Assembly: GCA_030323885.1 (NCBI GenBank) | Contig: CM059194.1 | Span: 22,618,780-22,682,779, forward strand | DNA length: 64,000 nucleotides | DNA from: Branchipolynoe longqiensis | Lineage: Eukaryota; Annelida; Polychaeta; Phyllodocida; Polynoidae | Direction of reading: 5' to 3' | Translations under genes and position numbers: made by a program | Shown: positions 32,093-42,736 of the stretch, piece after piece | How the letters are laid out: each line of letters starts with the position of its first letter | Position numbering within the stretch: the first letter of the stretch is position 1 | The notes under the pieces: generated by a model | Databases searched by the model: none | Told to the model about the DNA's origin: nothing | Seen by the model: the letters and a program-made list of their open reading frames with translations, nothing else

Positions 32093-32400
32093 CGCATGTA
32101 TGTATGTATGTATGTATGTATGTATGTATGTATGTATGTATGTACGTATGTATGTATGTATGTATGTATGTATGTATGTAGGTATGTATGTATGTATGTA
32201 TGTATGTATGTATGTAGGTATGTAGGTATGTATGTATGTATGTATGTATGTATGTATGTATGTATGTATGCATGTATGTGTGTATGTATGTATATGTATG
32301 TATGTATGTATGTATATATGCGTGTATCCATGCATGCAAGTATGTATGTAGGTAGCATTCATGTATGTAGGTAATATGTATGTATGCGTGTATATTTGTA
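32093..32400 (+). repeat. (GTAT)n microsatellite
   Basis: Long perfect and near-perfect ATGT tetramers with GTAGGTAT interruptions. Tyrosine/isoleucine/threonine/histidine frames are artefacts. Confidence 0.98.
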
Positions 32401-32439
32401 CATTGTTTTTTTGTTTTTTATATCCTAGCAACTTTCTGC

Positions 32440-32740
32440 CATTATCACCATCATCATCATCATCATCATCATCACGTGATGAGATACTTCAGTCGTCATT
32501 CACGGATGCGAGTTTCTCGGAATGTTGTCACGTGACACTGTCCGTCGAGTGTTTCTGACGGCTGCCACCAGGTGCGCGATCGGATTGCCCGACGCGCGCG
32601 CCATCTATACATTGCGACGGAAATCACTCAGGCGCCGATGGAGTGGGAGAGGACTGTGTGAACAGTTGTGGGTTGGGCAGTGTGTGTGCGCGTGGGGGGG
32701 GGGGGGGGGGGGGGGGGGTGCGCGCTGACAACTGGTGTTT
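32440..32740. other. Non-repetitive CpG-rich island with E-boxes
   Basis: After a CAT run, CATCACGTGATGAG (32470) and TTGTCACGTGACACTG (32526) give two CACGTG boxes within 60 bp. GCTGCCACCAGGTGCGC (32561) is a weak CTCF-like match. CpG density is high until the G-run at 32694. Confidence 0.4.
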
Positions 32741-32746
32741 CGCTCA

Positions 32747-33430
32747 AGCTGCATAGTCCCATGAAAACATCAACTTTTCAAAACCAAAACGATTATCTAG
32801 ATTTGATTCAACATATCTAACTTAGAATAGTTAGATACTGGCACATTTTATTAAGCATTTGTTGCCACATAGACGGGAATACTGGGTACATTTAATAGAA
32901 CATGTTACTGCAAAACTCTATGGTGTCAGAGTTTTGGTGTGCTTGCCAAAATAATTTCAAATGTTTGCACTTCAAATAACTCAAGAGTTAACCATTTAAA
33001 CTAAGTTACTTGAGCTCAAAGCTGCATAGTCCGATGAAAACATCAAATTTTCAAAACCAAAACAATTATTCAGATTTGATTTTACATATCTAACTTTTTA
33101 GATACTGCTGCACTTATTAAACATGTGTCGCCACATAGAAGGGAATACTGAGTCAATTAATAGAACCTGTTACTGCAGAAGCCTATGGTGTTAGAGTTTT
33201 GGCAAGCTTGCCAAAATTAATTTTGCACATTTGCACTTCAAATATTTCAAAAGTTAACCATTTAAAGTAAAAATTACTTCAAACATCGTAAGGTAGATCA
33301 TAATGACCAACCTAACATATTTATCTCAGAAAATGACATAAACTCAAAACCATCAGACTATGCAACTTTAAGGTAATGTAGATTATAATGATTAATGTAT
33401 TTATCTCAGAAAATTTCAGAAATTCAAAAC
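32747..33430 (+). mobile_element. TTAA-type MITE carrying another of its kind
   Basis: Left end AGCTGCATAGTCCCATGA; the internal order is normal to AAGTTACTTGAGCTC (33015), and the rest (GTAATGTAGATTATAATG to ATTCAAAACTA) resumes at 33372. The gap holds the copy 33020-33367. The right end is lost. Confidence 0.8.
33020..33367 (+). mobile_element. Full-length TTAA-type MITE
   Basis: AGCTGCATAGTCCGATGA to the complement of AGTTGCATAGTCTGATGG. The right flank TTAA is intact, the left is CTCA. At 348 bp with all landmarks this is the best reference for the family. Confidence 0.85.
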
Positions 33431-33800
33431 TATATATTTATATCAGGATCATCCAACGTTTTCAAAATCTTTTAAAATATTGTTTACCCCCTGCACAAAA
33501 AGTAGACATCGGCTATTGTCAGTATTACTATTAGCGGACATTTTCAACTTGTCCAAAGCATACAAAGAGGGTGAAGGGGTGCTAGTCAAGTATGCCTTTT
33601 ACGATTGAATAAAATCCCAAAACCAAATGCGCTAATTTGCCAGGTGGACCACACTGCATCACTGGCCACAGCTGGCCCAATGTGTGAGCAACAAGGCCAC
33701 CTGGACAGCAGGACTGATATTAGCGATGAGTGCAGCCATTACTACCAGAGACTATCAACGCTAAACAGCAAACTACAACAAACTCCCATAACAAACTAGA
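33430..33800. other. No gene; one small shared repeat
   Basis: CCCCTGCACAAAAAGTAGAC + ATCGGCTATTG at 33487-33518 recurs at 13029-13058. The rest appears unique. Confidence 0.4.
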
Positions 33801-33802
33801 AT

Positions 33803-34127
33803 GATGGTTGGTTAATTGTTGGAGTTTTACGTCCTGGCAACATCTAAGGTCATATCAGGCCAGGTACCGACTTGTCACAGTGAGTACTCATGGTGACTTT
33901 ATAGTGCTGCCCCACTGGGAGACCAGGCCGGCAGGACCATGATCCGATATCCCTCTCAGTCACATTATCCCAACACTCAGCCAACCACTGCTTGCCCTAT
34001 CCTAATAATGCTGAGCACCTGGCTCGGAAGCGACAAGTATCAATGTTTAATGTCATTGGTTTGATTCGACGATGCCCACGATCTACCAGACTGATGCTCA
34101 ACTCATTTGGCCATCCCGTCTGGTCAG
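33803..34127 (-). mobile_element. Main tRNA-SINE
   Basis: Tail ATTGTTGGAGTTTTACGTCC, core and first-type head (complement of AGACGGGATGGCCAAATG). The B box is deleted between TTCGAC and GATGCCC. Confidence 0.9.
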
Positions 34128-34196
34128 GCACCCAGGTAAAACTGTGCAACGTTAATACGTTTGTACCACCGGTAGCGATGTAATGCTTATGCCTGA

Positions 34197-34674
34197 TACC
34201 CAAGTCACACGAGGCCTGCGTTCGCTAACGATCGATTGGCGACGTCAAAACCTCCTCCTTGCGCCCTCCTTACGCCCTTATTGAGTCCTGGCGCCGCGAA
34301 ATCGCCAACCACCCGGCGCCCATTTCGGAAATTTTGGGTGCAAGGAGGTTGCTGCTGCTGCACGTGCAACCTCCTTGCGCCCTGTTCCGGCGGCGCCATT
34401 CAAAATGGTTGGCGCCGCCCTGGCGCCGCCCTGGCGCCGCCCTGGCGCCGCCCTGGGTTGGTACCAACACATGTGATGCTGCAGTCACCGTGTGGTCTGC
34501 TCCGACCTGGCGCCGACATGGCGCCGACATGGCGCCGACATGGCTCCGACATGGCGCCGACATGCCGCCTAAAACGTATTTGAATCATTATATCGAATGG
34601 AACGCTGGGTGGTTGGCGTCCTTTTAGGCGTAGGGAGGTTGGCGGCGAATGCTGCCTCCTGTGTGACTGGGGTA
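34197..34674. mobile_element. Harbinger-like MITE with GGCGCC-rich interior
   Basis: Ends TACCCAAGTCACACGAGG and complement of TACCCCAGTCACACAGGA; flanks TGA and TAA. The interior is built from CCTGGCGCCGC and CATGGCGCCGA repeats plus CAAGGAGGTTGC in both orientations. Apparent open frames of 100+ aa across it are repeat translations. Confidence 0.8.
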
Positions 34675-35122
34675 TAAGTCACATGTTGATGGCGGCGTGT
34701 TTGCAGTGGCCGTAGCGTAGGTCGCCAAATTGGCAAACCTGTACGGCGACCGTACGGTTGGATACAGTGGCTGTACGGCGACCGTACAGTGTTTTGCTCA
34801 CCACAAGGAGTTGCTATTTGTTTAACTTGACATTACACTTTTTTTTTTCAGAAATCGTAAGGCCGTAGGCCGCTACCCCGCCGCAGAGTATCGCAAGTTG
34901 ACCATACGGTGACCGTACGGTGACCTACGGTGACCGTACGGTGGCCGTACGGTGACTTTAATCATGCGATGGCCACAAGAAACCTTGTTGCGGCGGCGGA
35001 CGTATGCACGCCGTACGATTTGTGAATAGTTCTACCGCAGACCGCAAAACCGTACGGTTAGTAAAAATCCCATCCGTAGACCGCAGAACCGTACGGTGGC
35101 AGCTTGATATGTGACCGAAGCA
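34672..35122. mobile_element. Harbinger-like MITE with ACCGTACGG interior
   Basis: Left AAGTCACATGTTGATGG, right complement of TGCTTCGGTCACATATCAA followed by TTA (35123-35125). Dense in CCGTACGGTGACC palindromes. The left end abuts the preceding element, so its own target flank is not visible. Confidence 0.7.
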
Positions 35123-35125
35123 TTA

Positions 35126-35690
35126 GTAACACAGGGTTGCGGTTCATGCGATATTACAAGACATGTGTACAATTTGAGTGAAAAAGATAAAGGGGGTGAG
35201 AGATAAAATAGCAAAACAACAGTCCTATTACCATCGCAATTACACATATTTATACATGTATGCAATTAATCCTGTTACCTGGTTACGCAAACCGATTGTC
35301 TGTTTGGCGGGTAATTAGTGGGAATGGCAATAGAGCATTGTCGTCTGCTGAACTACTCACTCTCCGTGTAATAAGACCATGGCGCCTTCCCGCCATTACC
35401 CCTGGGGGCCGTGTCACTAACAAAATGCTACCACAACTTATTGTAAATCAGTGGCTTTGCTTGGAAGCCAGGTATATATCACAAATGCTGGTGCGCCCAA
35501 ACATGGTTCAGCTGCTGCTGCTGCTGCTTTGTGTAGCAAATAAAAGACACATTTGTGGCAAGATTAAAGTACAATTAATATTGCACCGGAAACCAGAGGT
35601 GTAGAGTTAGTTCACGGGCTCGCCGACAGGGTGTAAGGGTTAGTTACCTAGCACCGCAACATCACAAGAGGCTCGGCAAAAATTGGATCT
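35126..35690. other. Unique sequence, no gene seen
   Basis: Includes GACCATGGCGCCTTCCCGCC + ATTACCCC near 35387 and a CTG triplet run near 35513. The open frame at 35260-35604 lacks recognisable domain features. Confidence 0.35.
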
Positions 35691-35754
35691 CACCGCCACA
35701 CCGCCATTACTCCAGCTACAAACCGGAAGAGCAATCTAAGGAGCTGGGCGGGGT

Positions 35755-36300
35755 ATGGGGAGGGGAGGGGAGGGGAATGGGAGGGGAGGGGAGGGGAGTG
35801 GAGGGGAGGGGAGGGGAGGGGAGGGGAGGGGAGGGGAGGAGAGGGGAGGAGAGGGGAGGGGAGGGGAGGGGAGAGGAGGAGGGGGAGGGGAGGGGAGGGG
35901 AGGGGAGGGAGGGAGGGAGGGGGAGGGAGGGAGGGGAAGGAGGAGAGGAGAGGAGAGGAGAGGAGAGGAGAGGGGAGGGGAGGGGGGGGGGGGAGGGGAG
36001 GAGGAGGGGAGGAGATGGGAGGTGGGGGAGAGAGGTGGGGGAGAGGGGTGGGAGAGAGGGGGAGGGGGAGAGGGGGTGGGAGCGAGGGGAGGGGGAGAGG
36101 GGGGGGAGGGAGGGGGAAAGGGGAAGGGGGAGAGGGGAGGGGGAAAGGGAAGGGGGAGAGGGGAGGGGGAGAGGGGAGGGGGGATATGAGAGGGGAGGAG
36201 AGGGGAGAGGAGGGGAGGGGAGAGGAGGGGAGGGAAGGGGGAGGGGAGTGGTGGGAGGGGAGTGGTGGGAGGGGAGGGGGAATGGGTGGAGCGAGGGAGG
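35755..36300 (+). repeat. Purine-only (GGGGA)n array
   Basis: Plus strand almost exclusively A and G, pentamer GGGGA with GGAGA variants. Polypurine mirror repeats can form triplex DNA. Proline/serine-rich frames on the minus strand are artefacts. Confidence 0.97.
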
Positions 36301-36418
36301 GGGTTTCTATGCTGACGAACTGACAAGACTCAAAGTCCATCAGCTGTTACTGAGTTAGAGGCGACTGTTTTGCTGGTCGGTGTTGTGTTCTGCTCCCGCA
36401 ATTACTCACCAGCATTCT

Positions 36419-36492
36419 GGACGGCGTGACCGAGTGGTCACAGCGCCTGCTTTCCGCACGGGAAGTCACGGCCGGGATCAATACCCAGCCGA
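36419..36492 (+). other. tRNA-like sequence
   Basis: GGACGGCGTGACCGAGTGG, then GCGCCTGCTTTCCGCACGGG and GGCCGGGATCAATACCCAGC. An A-box-like and a weak B-box-like part are in order with about 74 nt total. The B box lacks GGTTCGA, so it is likely a tRNA pseudogene or SINE head. Confidence 0.35.
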
Positions 36493-36595
36493 TCAAACAA
36501 CTAATCACAATGCTCACAACACAATCACACATGAAGTAAATGATAAATCCACGACATGTTATCTTCCTGAGTTGGTTTCAACACTTGCATATTCC

Positions 36596-36628
36596 TCCTC
36601 CTCCTCCTCCTCCTCCTCCTCCTCCTCC
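36596..36628 (+). repeat. (CTC)n microsatellite
   Basis: About ten CTC triplets ending where the SINE's target duplication starts. Confidence 0.95.
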
Positions 36629-36633
36629 AAGTC

Positions 36634-36975
36634 ACCGGGATGGCCGAATGAGTTAGAGCATCCGTCTCCCGTGTTGGTAGACCATGGGATCGTGGGTTCG
36701 AACCCTGGTCCAGTAAAACCAATGAATTTAAAATTGATACATGTTGCTTCGTAGCCAGGCGCTCGGCATTATTAGGATAGGGCAAGGACTGGTTGGCTCT
36801 GTATCAGGATAATGTGACTGAGTGGGATATCAGGTCATGGTGCTGGTGGCCTGATCTCCCAGTGGGGCAGCACTATAAAGTTGCCATGAGTGCGCACTGT
36901 CACAAGTCGGCACCCGTCCTGATATGACCCTAGATGTTGCTAGGACGTAAAACAACAACAAACAAACAAAACAAA
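36634..36975 (+). mobile_element. Full-length main tRNA-SINE with 8-bp TSD
   Basis: TCCAAGTC at 36626-36633 and 36976-36983 brackets a 342-bp copy. Head ACCGGGATGGCCGAATGAG, B box GGGTTCGAACCCTGG, tail ending AACAACAAACAAACAAAACA. The length agrees with the copy at 7203. Confidence 0.95.
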
Positions 36976-37082
36976 TCCAAGTCGCTCTTATTTGTTTGTT
37001 AGCAGAGTATTCCATGGCCATCCATAGAGGTTCCAAGTGCAATACAGTTGATATGTCAAGAATATGATTCATAGTTTGTTAA

Positions 37083-37481
37083 AGTTGCATGATCCGATGA
37101 AATATTTATTTTTCAAAACCAAAACATGTATCGTCATTTGATTATATATACCTAGCTTAGATATTGGTGCATTAACTATTGATTTGGGACAGCTTTTATA
37201 GAATAATCAGTGAATTTACTACGTTAGGTGACCAGGCTATTTTTGATTTAGGTCATTCCACATCACGTGGTCTTGGCGAGATGTCAATACCCGTCATAGC
37301 GAGAGGACTTTTGGAAAGCTTGTCGAAAGTATTTTGGGTTCTTTCAGCTGAAATTGCTTCAACACTAGCCATTTTTCATCAAAATGATTCAAGACTAATG
37401 ATTAGTACGTCATAACGATTAATTTGATGTATTCATCTAAAAAATAAGACAAAGATTCAAACGCGATCGGACTATGCAACT
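37083..37481 (+). mobile_element. TTAA-type MITE, variant with a different middle
   Basis: Ends AGTTGCATGATCCGATGA and complement of AGTTGCATAGTCCGATCG, TTAA on both sides. The middle (GTGACCAGGCTATTTTTGAT, CATCACGTGGTCTTGGCGAG, TGATTAGTACGTCATAACG) is shared only with 57747-58251, defining a subfamily. Confidence 0.9.
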
Positions 37482-37502
37482 TTAAGCTATATCTGATATT
37501 AA

Positions 37503-38604
37503 AGCTGCATAGTCCGATGAAATTGAAAGCATCACATTTTCAAAACCAAAACAATTTGATTCTACATATCTAACTTAAATACTGGTGCACTTATTAAACA
37601 TGTGTTGCCACATAGAAGGGAATACTGAGGCGATTTAATAGATGAGATTACCATTCCGACAGCGCATGCGCTGAAAACGGTGTTGGCAGCAAAGCAAAGG
37701 CTACTGCCATAGAGTTTGCCGATACGCGTAGGGCAAAACTTCTATTTTATTCCAAATGATTAAAAATACATAACAATTTGGTACAAACATGGATGGATGG
37801 ATGCAATATAATGATATAATGAATGTGTTTAAGGCACAACTCTCTATAATTAAGCATTTTGAGCTAAGAAACATACAATTTCAGTCACGTTCAGGCTGAT
37901 GTTTACATAACCATTGATTAGACATAAGTGATTCTTGTTCTAAATAATAAAATGTCAAATGTGTCAACAAAATCTTGTTTCAACAAAATATGTAACCAAT
38001 GTCTGATTAATCCTACTCATTTCCTAGCCCAACACATGTTATTAACCATAGGATATAAATAAAAACATGAATAAAATGACTCAAACTGACTCTGGCTATG
38101 GCTCTAACACTAGTATGAGTGCCCAGATTTGTCTCAATCTAAATGAAGATGGTATGAGATGTGCTGATTAGATTGATTTAAATGCAATGATAGATAACAG
38201 CTTAACATCTTAATTTATAATATATATTTTTTCAGTTGGTATTCTATGTTTCAAACAAGAGCTGAGATGAGCTGAAACTAGCACATTTCACAGCTGCACC
38301 GAGTGTCTTAGCATGCGCCATGGGCTTCGTGGAGGTTTGTTATTCTTCAAAGCATCCCACAATGCACCGCGCGGCTGGAATGGCGATGTAGTCTATAGAA
38401 CCTGTTACTGTGTAAGCCTATGGTGTTAGAGTTTGGGCATGCTTGTCAAAACTAATTTTGCATGTTTGCACTTCAAATATCTCAATGGTTAGCCATTTAA
38501 AATAAAAGTTACTTCAAACTAAAGTAAGCTAGATTATAATGATCATTTAAATATATTTATCTCAGAAAAATGACGGGAAGTCAAAACCATCGGACTATTC
38601 AACT
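37503..38604 (+). mobile_element. TTAA-type MITE interrupted by a 752-bp element
   Basis: AGCTGCATAGTCCGATGA starts after TTAA (37499-37502). The family order breaks at TTTAATAGA and resumes at ATAGAACCTGTTACTG (38395), ending near 38604 at a mutated TTAA. Confidence 0.9.
37643..38394. mobile_element. 752-bp element with 5-bp ATAGA duplication
   Basis: The host MITE consensus (AATAGAACCTG) shows ATAGA is duplicated (37638-37642, 38395-38399). Ends TGAGATTACCATTCCGAC and complement of AGACTACATCGCCATTCC share ATTCC-type inverted repeats. The left end with GCGCATGCGCTGAAAAC recurs at 54700-54750. No transposase frame; family unknown to me. Confidence 0.75.
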
Positions 38605-39028
38605 TCAAGCTATATTGGATATTAATATAAGGAAAACTAAATAAAATCTGGCGATTCACAATTTGTCGATACATTTCGAAGACCATGAGCCACTGTTTTC
38701 CAATATTTTAAAAACGGTCTCGTTCTGTAAATATGTTCGTTTTATGTGGGTCCTTTAAAGGGTTATCAATTACGCTGGGCATTAACCCCCACCCCCACCC
38801 CACCCCAAAAATAACCACACACACACACACACACACAAACACAACACAACACAAAACATTAATACGATAGACGAAATGAACAAATCGTCACCATACTGCT
38901 GATTTTCCGTAAATTTACAAAAAGTTATTTAACAAAAAATGCTTATTTGCCGTTAAGGGCATGGAAAACTGATGTTCGAATTTCCCCAACTTTGCCAGTT
39001 TCTCAGACCGCGTACAAACCTTGAACTT
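38605..39028. other. No gene; short CA run
   Basis: AT-rich unique-looking sequence with CCCCACCCCCACCCCACCCC and a (CA) run near 38815-38835. Confidence 0.4.
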
Positions 39029-39029
39029 G

Positions 39030-39337
39030 ATTTGTTTGTTTGTTGTTGTTTTACATCCTAGCAACATCTAAGGTCATATCAGGACGGGTACCGACTTCTG
39101 ACAGTGCGCACTCATGGCGACTTTATAGTGCTGCCCCCCTGGGAGGCCAGCACCATAACCTGATATCCCACTCAGTCACATTATCCTGACACTGAGCCAA
39201 CCAGTCCTTGCCCTATCCTAATAATGCCAAACGCCTGGCTACGAAGCGACAAGTATCAATGTTTAAGTCATTGGTTTGACTCGACCAGGGTTCGAGCCCA
39301 CGATCCCACAGTCTACTAACATGAGAGACGGATGCTG
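39030..39337 (-). mobile_element. Main tRNA-SINE, AAAC-tail type
   Basis: Tail complement GTTTGTTTGTTGTTGTTTTA, core and B box (complement of GGGTTCGAGCCC). The outer head is lost where a GTGTGC microsatellite starts. Confidence 0.9.
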
Positions 39338-39525
39338 CATGTTACTATGTATATGCGTGCGTGTGTGTATGTGTGCGCGTGTGTGTGTATATGTATATGC
39401 GTGCGTGTGTGTATGTGTGCGCGTGTGTGTGTATGTGTGCGCGCGTGTGCGCACGTGTGTGCACGTGTGCGCGCGTGTGCGCGCGTGTGCGTGTGTGCGT
39501 GTGTGTGTGTCTGTGTGTGAGAAAA
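39338..39525 (+). repeat. (GTGTGCGC)n microsatellite
   Basis: GT dinucleotides with regular GC and AT interruptions (GTGCGCGTGTGTGTAT repeated). Confidence 0.95.
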
Positions 39526-39539
39526 AGTCGACAATAAGG

Positions 39540-39985
39540 ACACTATCCAAACTCATTCACTGATTCCTTGTCTGCTACTCCCGCCATCAGATGAGGTAGC
39601 CTCCGGGGGTGGGGAGCTGTGAGAGGGGAGGGGGGCGGAGGGAGTAGAAAACGACGAGTGAATAAGAACGATTTAAATCGCGGGCAGACGACAGCAGTCG
39701 GAAATGATTCCTGGCTCGCTTGGAAACGGCGGCTTCGCCCCAAGTAGTTCGCCCGGCGGCCGCCGCGCCCGCCGCGCACTGCAGTCGCTGGTTCCCGTAG
39801 TAACTCATTATGGGCCCTTTGAAGTGGCGCGGCGGCTGACGCTGGTGACCGGCGGGGGAGGGATCCACACGGGAGACAACAATGGCGGTTTTAATTGAGA
39901 TTATGGCCTCCAGCTCGCCTGACTGGCTCGAGGGGTAAAAATTACCATTAGCCGCAGTCGTAGAAGGCACCCACACAAAACACCC
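39540..39985. promoter_or_regulatory. GC-rich unique island with homeodomain-like motifs
   Basis: GCCCGGCGGCCGCCGCGCC at about 39750 is followed by GGCCCTTTGAAGTGGCGC, then AATGGCGGTTTTAATTGAG (39882) and GTAAAAATTACCATTAGCC (39937) with TAATT/TTACCATTA cores. It is non-repetitive and bounded by arrays. It looks like a conserved-type regulatory block or promoter, but nothing in the sequence proves it. Confidence 0.3.
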
Positions 39986-39989
39986 AGAA

Positions 39990-40825
39990 TGCACCGCGGG
40001 AATGGGGACGGGGGGAGGGAGAGGGAAGGGGGGGGGGGGGGAGAGGGAAGGGGGCGGAGGGGAGAGGGAAGGGTGGAGGGACGGGACAGGGGAAATGGGG
40101 GGGGATTGGAGGGGACGCTGGAGGGGAGAAAAAAATGAAGGGGGGGGGTTGGGGGGAGAAGGGAAGCGGTGTAGGGACGGGGATGAGGGGAGAAGAAGAT
40201 GGGGGGGGGGAGATGATGGGAGGGGAGGGGGAGAGCGGGAGGCAAGGGGAGAGCGAGGAGGGGAGGCGAAGGGGGGGGAGTGGAGGGGGAGTAAAGAAGA
40301 GTAAAGAAGAGCAGAGCAGAGAAAAGCAGAGCAAAGCAGAGTAGAGAGGGAATATGATGGGATAGAAAAGGAGGGAATGGGAGGAGAAGAGAATACGAGA
40401 GGGGGGCGAGAGGAGGGGGAGAGGGCGGAAGGAGGTGGAAAGGGGAGGGAAGAAGAGGAGAAGAGAGGAGAGGAGAGGAGAAGAGAAGAGAGGAGAGGAA
40501 ATGATCTGGAAAGGGGAAGGGATGGGAAGGGAGGGGAAGGGAAAGGAGTGGAAGGAAGGAGAAGAGGGGGAATGGAGGGGAAGGGAGGTGATGGGAGGGG
40601 AAGGGAAGGGAATGGGAGAGGAGTGAAGAGAGGGGAGGGGATGGGAGAGAAGGGGAGGGAAAGGGGGGAAGGGGAGGGAAGGGAAGGGAAGGGGAGGGGA
40701 AAAGAAGCGAGTGAAAAATGGAAGGGAAGAGGGGGAACGGAAAGGGACGAAAAGGGAGGGGAGAGGAGGGATAGAGGGGATGGCGAAGGGGAGGAAGAGG
40801 AGAACGGGCAGAGGGGGGCGTGCTA
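39990..40825 (+). repeat. Purine-rich GGGGA / AGAGGA array
   Basis: About 830 bp of A/G-rich plus strand, with GAGCAGAGC and GGAAGGGAATGG variants. The 338-aa serine/proline frame on the minus strand is an artefact. Confidence 0.95.
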
Positions 40826-41084
40826 AACGCTTTTATTTCTGAGGACAATGAGTGGCAACCATGTGTAAAGAGCTGCTCGCCTCTGCGCAGCAAATAAAGC
40901 GGTTCAGCAATCACCACAATCCATCGTAAATAGCTCGCCTGGAGCGAACCGATCGGACACTTCCGCCATGTTAGGCTGCAAGGATTGTTGGGTTTTTTGT
41001 GGGTTTTTTCTGTTGGGCCAGGGGCTGATTGAGCATTCTAATTTCTAGCTCAGGCTGAATCAGAGGCCTACAGGGCGTGTTTAC

Positions 41085-41155
41085 TACTAGTCGGTTTATC
41101 GTCCTGAAATGACCTTAGATGTTGCTAGGACGTAAAACTCCATCCAACCAACCAA
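41085..41155 (+). mobile_element. SINE tail fragment
   Basis: CGTCCTGAAATGACCTTAGA, TGTTGCTAGGACGTAAAAC, TCCATCCAACCAACCAAC: only the 3' end is present. Confidence 0.85.
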
Positions 41156-41300
41156 CTAGTCTGTTCACCAGTACCGTATCTCGTCACCTTTAAATGTCGT
41201 CTGGAGATTGCCAAGAGATCTTTTCCACGGAGCAGCATTGGCAGTGAACTCCTACCTATATAACAGTGTTCTCTGGGTACATTCTGCTGCATTGGAGTTT

Positions 41301-41618
41301 GTTGTTTGTTTGTTTGAAGTTGTTTTATGTCCTAGCAACATCTAAGGTCATATCGTGATGGGCACCGACTTGTGACAGTGTGCACTCATGGCAACTTTAT
41401 AGTGCTGCCCCACTGTGAGACGAAGCTGCCAGCACCATGACCTGATATCCCACTCATTCAACCAGTCCTTGCCCTATCCTGATAATGCCAAGCACCTGGC
41501 TAGGAAGTGACAAGTAGCAATTATATAAGTCATTGCTTTGACTCGACTGGGATTCGAACTCCCGACCTTCCGCATGGGAAGCCTGTGCTCTACTGATGGA
41601 GCCACTGCGTCCGGTGCA
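41301..41618 (-). mobile_element. Main tRNA-SINE, second head type
   Basis: Tail complement TTGTTTGTTTGAAGTTGTTT; head on the minus strand reads GCAGTGGCTCCATCAGTAGA, B box GGGAGTTCGAATCCC. About 15 bp of core near 41455 are deleted. Confidence 0.9.
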
Positions 41619-41734
41619 TGTTATGTGGGAAAGGTCTATAGACCTATTTCATATGACGTCAGCATAGGAAATTAGGTCAGTGCGCGCAGCTTGGCTGCAG
41701 GATAACATACGGTCATACTGCAAACTCAACAGCA

Positions 41735-42130
41735 GTGACCAATCTTCATACAGAAAAAGTTAAATATCTCTAAAACCGCACAACTTAGAAACAAACCGCT
41801 TGCACACAAAGAGATAACATGTTTAACAACCAGATTATATTAAATTTATACGGTTAGAGTTCTGCATTTCTATTAATTTTGAATAGAATTGACGTTTTGC
41901 ACTGTGCGTATCGGCAAACTAAGCGTTGTCAATGGCCATGAGCAATCTTGAAATATCTTCCTACAGAAAAAGTGAAATACCTCTAAAACCACACCACCTA
42001 GAAACAAACCGTCTGGCACACAAACAGATAGTATGCTTACCAACCAGACTATATTAAATTTATATGGTTAGGGCTCTGTATTTCTATTAATTTTGAATTA
42101 AAGTGGCGTTTTGCACTCCACGTATCGGCA
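41735..42130 (+). repeat. ~195-bp tandem duplication
   Basis: Two copies share CAGAAAAAGT(T/G)AAATA, CTCTAAAACC, AGAAACAAACCG, ATATTAAATTTATA, TTTCTATTAATTTTGAAT, CGTTTTGCACT and GTATCGGCAAACT. They are flanked by GTGCGCGCAGCTTGGCTGCA (41680) and CTGCAGCCGAGGTGCGCGC (42156), roughly inverted, so both may lie in one larger foldback element (about 41640-42180). Confidence 0.8.
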
Positions 42131-42337
42131 AACTCGATGGCAGTGTGTCTTAGTTCTGCAGCCGAGGTGCGCGCGCATACACAATGTTTATAAACATTGA
42201 AAGGGTGTCTATTGGGTGCATATGTGACTCGGCTAAAGCGAAAAGAAAGACAAATAGAGTGTCCCTGCGTGATGAGAAACTAAACTGCTTAATATAATAA
42301 TTAACTTCACAATACGGTCGGTGTGTTGCTAATTATA

Positions 42338-42610
42338 AACTTTGTTTATTTAACGATGCCTCTAGAGCACATTGATTTTCGTATCATTGGTTATTAGACA
42401 TCAAACATAAGGTCATTCTGACATATTTCTTTGGAGGAAACCTGGTGCTGCCACATAGGCTACTCTTCCCGATAAGCAGCAAGGGTTTATTTGTATGCAC
42501 TTTCGCACAGACAGGACACACATACCACACAGCCTTTGATGAACCAGTTGTGGACCACTGTTTGGAATGGAAAATAGCCCAAACTGCAAATGAGTCCACT
42601 GAGCAGGATC
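42338..42610 (+). mobile_element. Dispersed mollusc-type repeat, second copy
   Basis: Matches 10066-10325 block for block (GCCTCTAGAGCACATTGATT, ATATTTCTTTGGAGGAAACC, CAGTTGTGGACCACTG), with about 15-20% visible differences. Two copies with common ends confirm a mobile repeat. I recall similar sequence from mollusc genomes. Confidence 0.75.
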
Positions 42611-42736
42611 GGTCGGATGATCGACACTTTCACAGGTGGACCCTTGTTGCTAATTTGACAGAGACATTCGCGCATTGACAACACCTGGCTTTTATGGCTG
42701 AAGTGTTGCCGACTTGCATTTCTGGCTGAAGTGTTA

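Noticed and set aside
34236..34627. Overlapping 115-122-aa alanine/proline-rich frames
   Set aside because: They translate GGCGCC repeats inside a Harbinger-like MITE; no conserved start or domain.
35690..36340. 216-aa proline/serine-rich frame
   Set aside because: Repeat translation of the GGGGA array.
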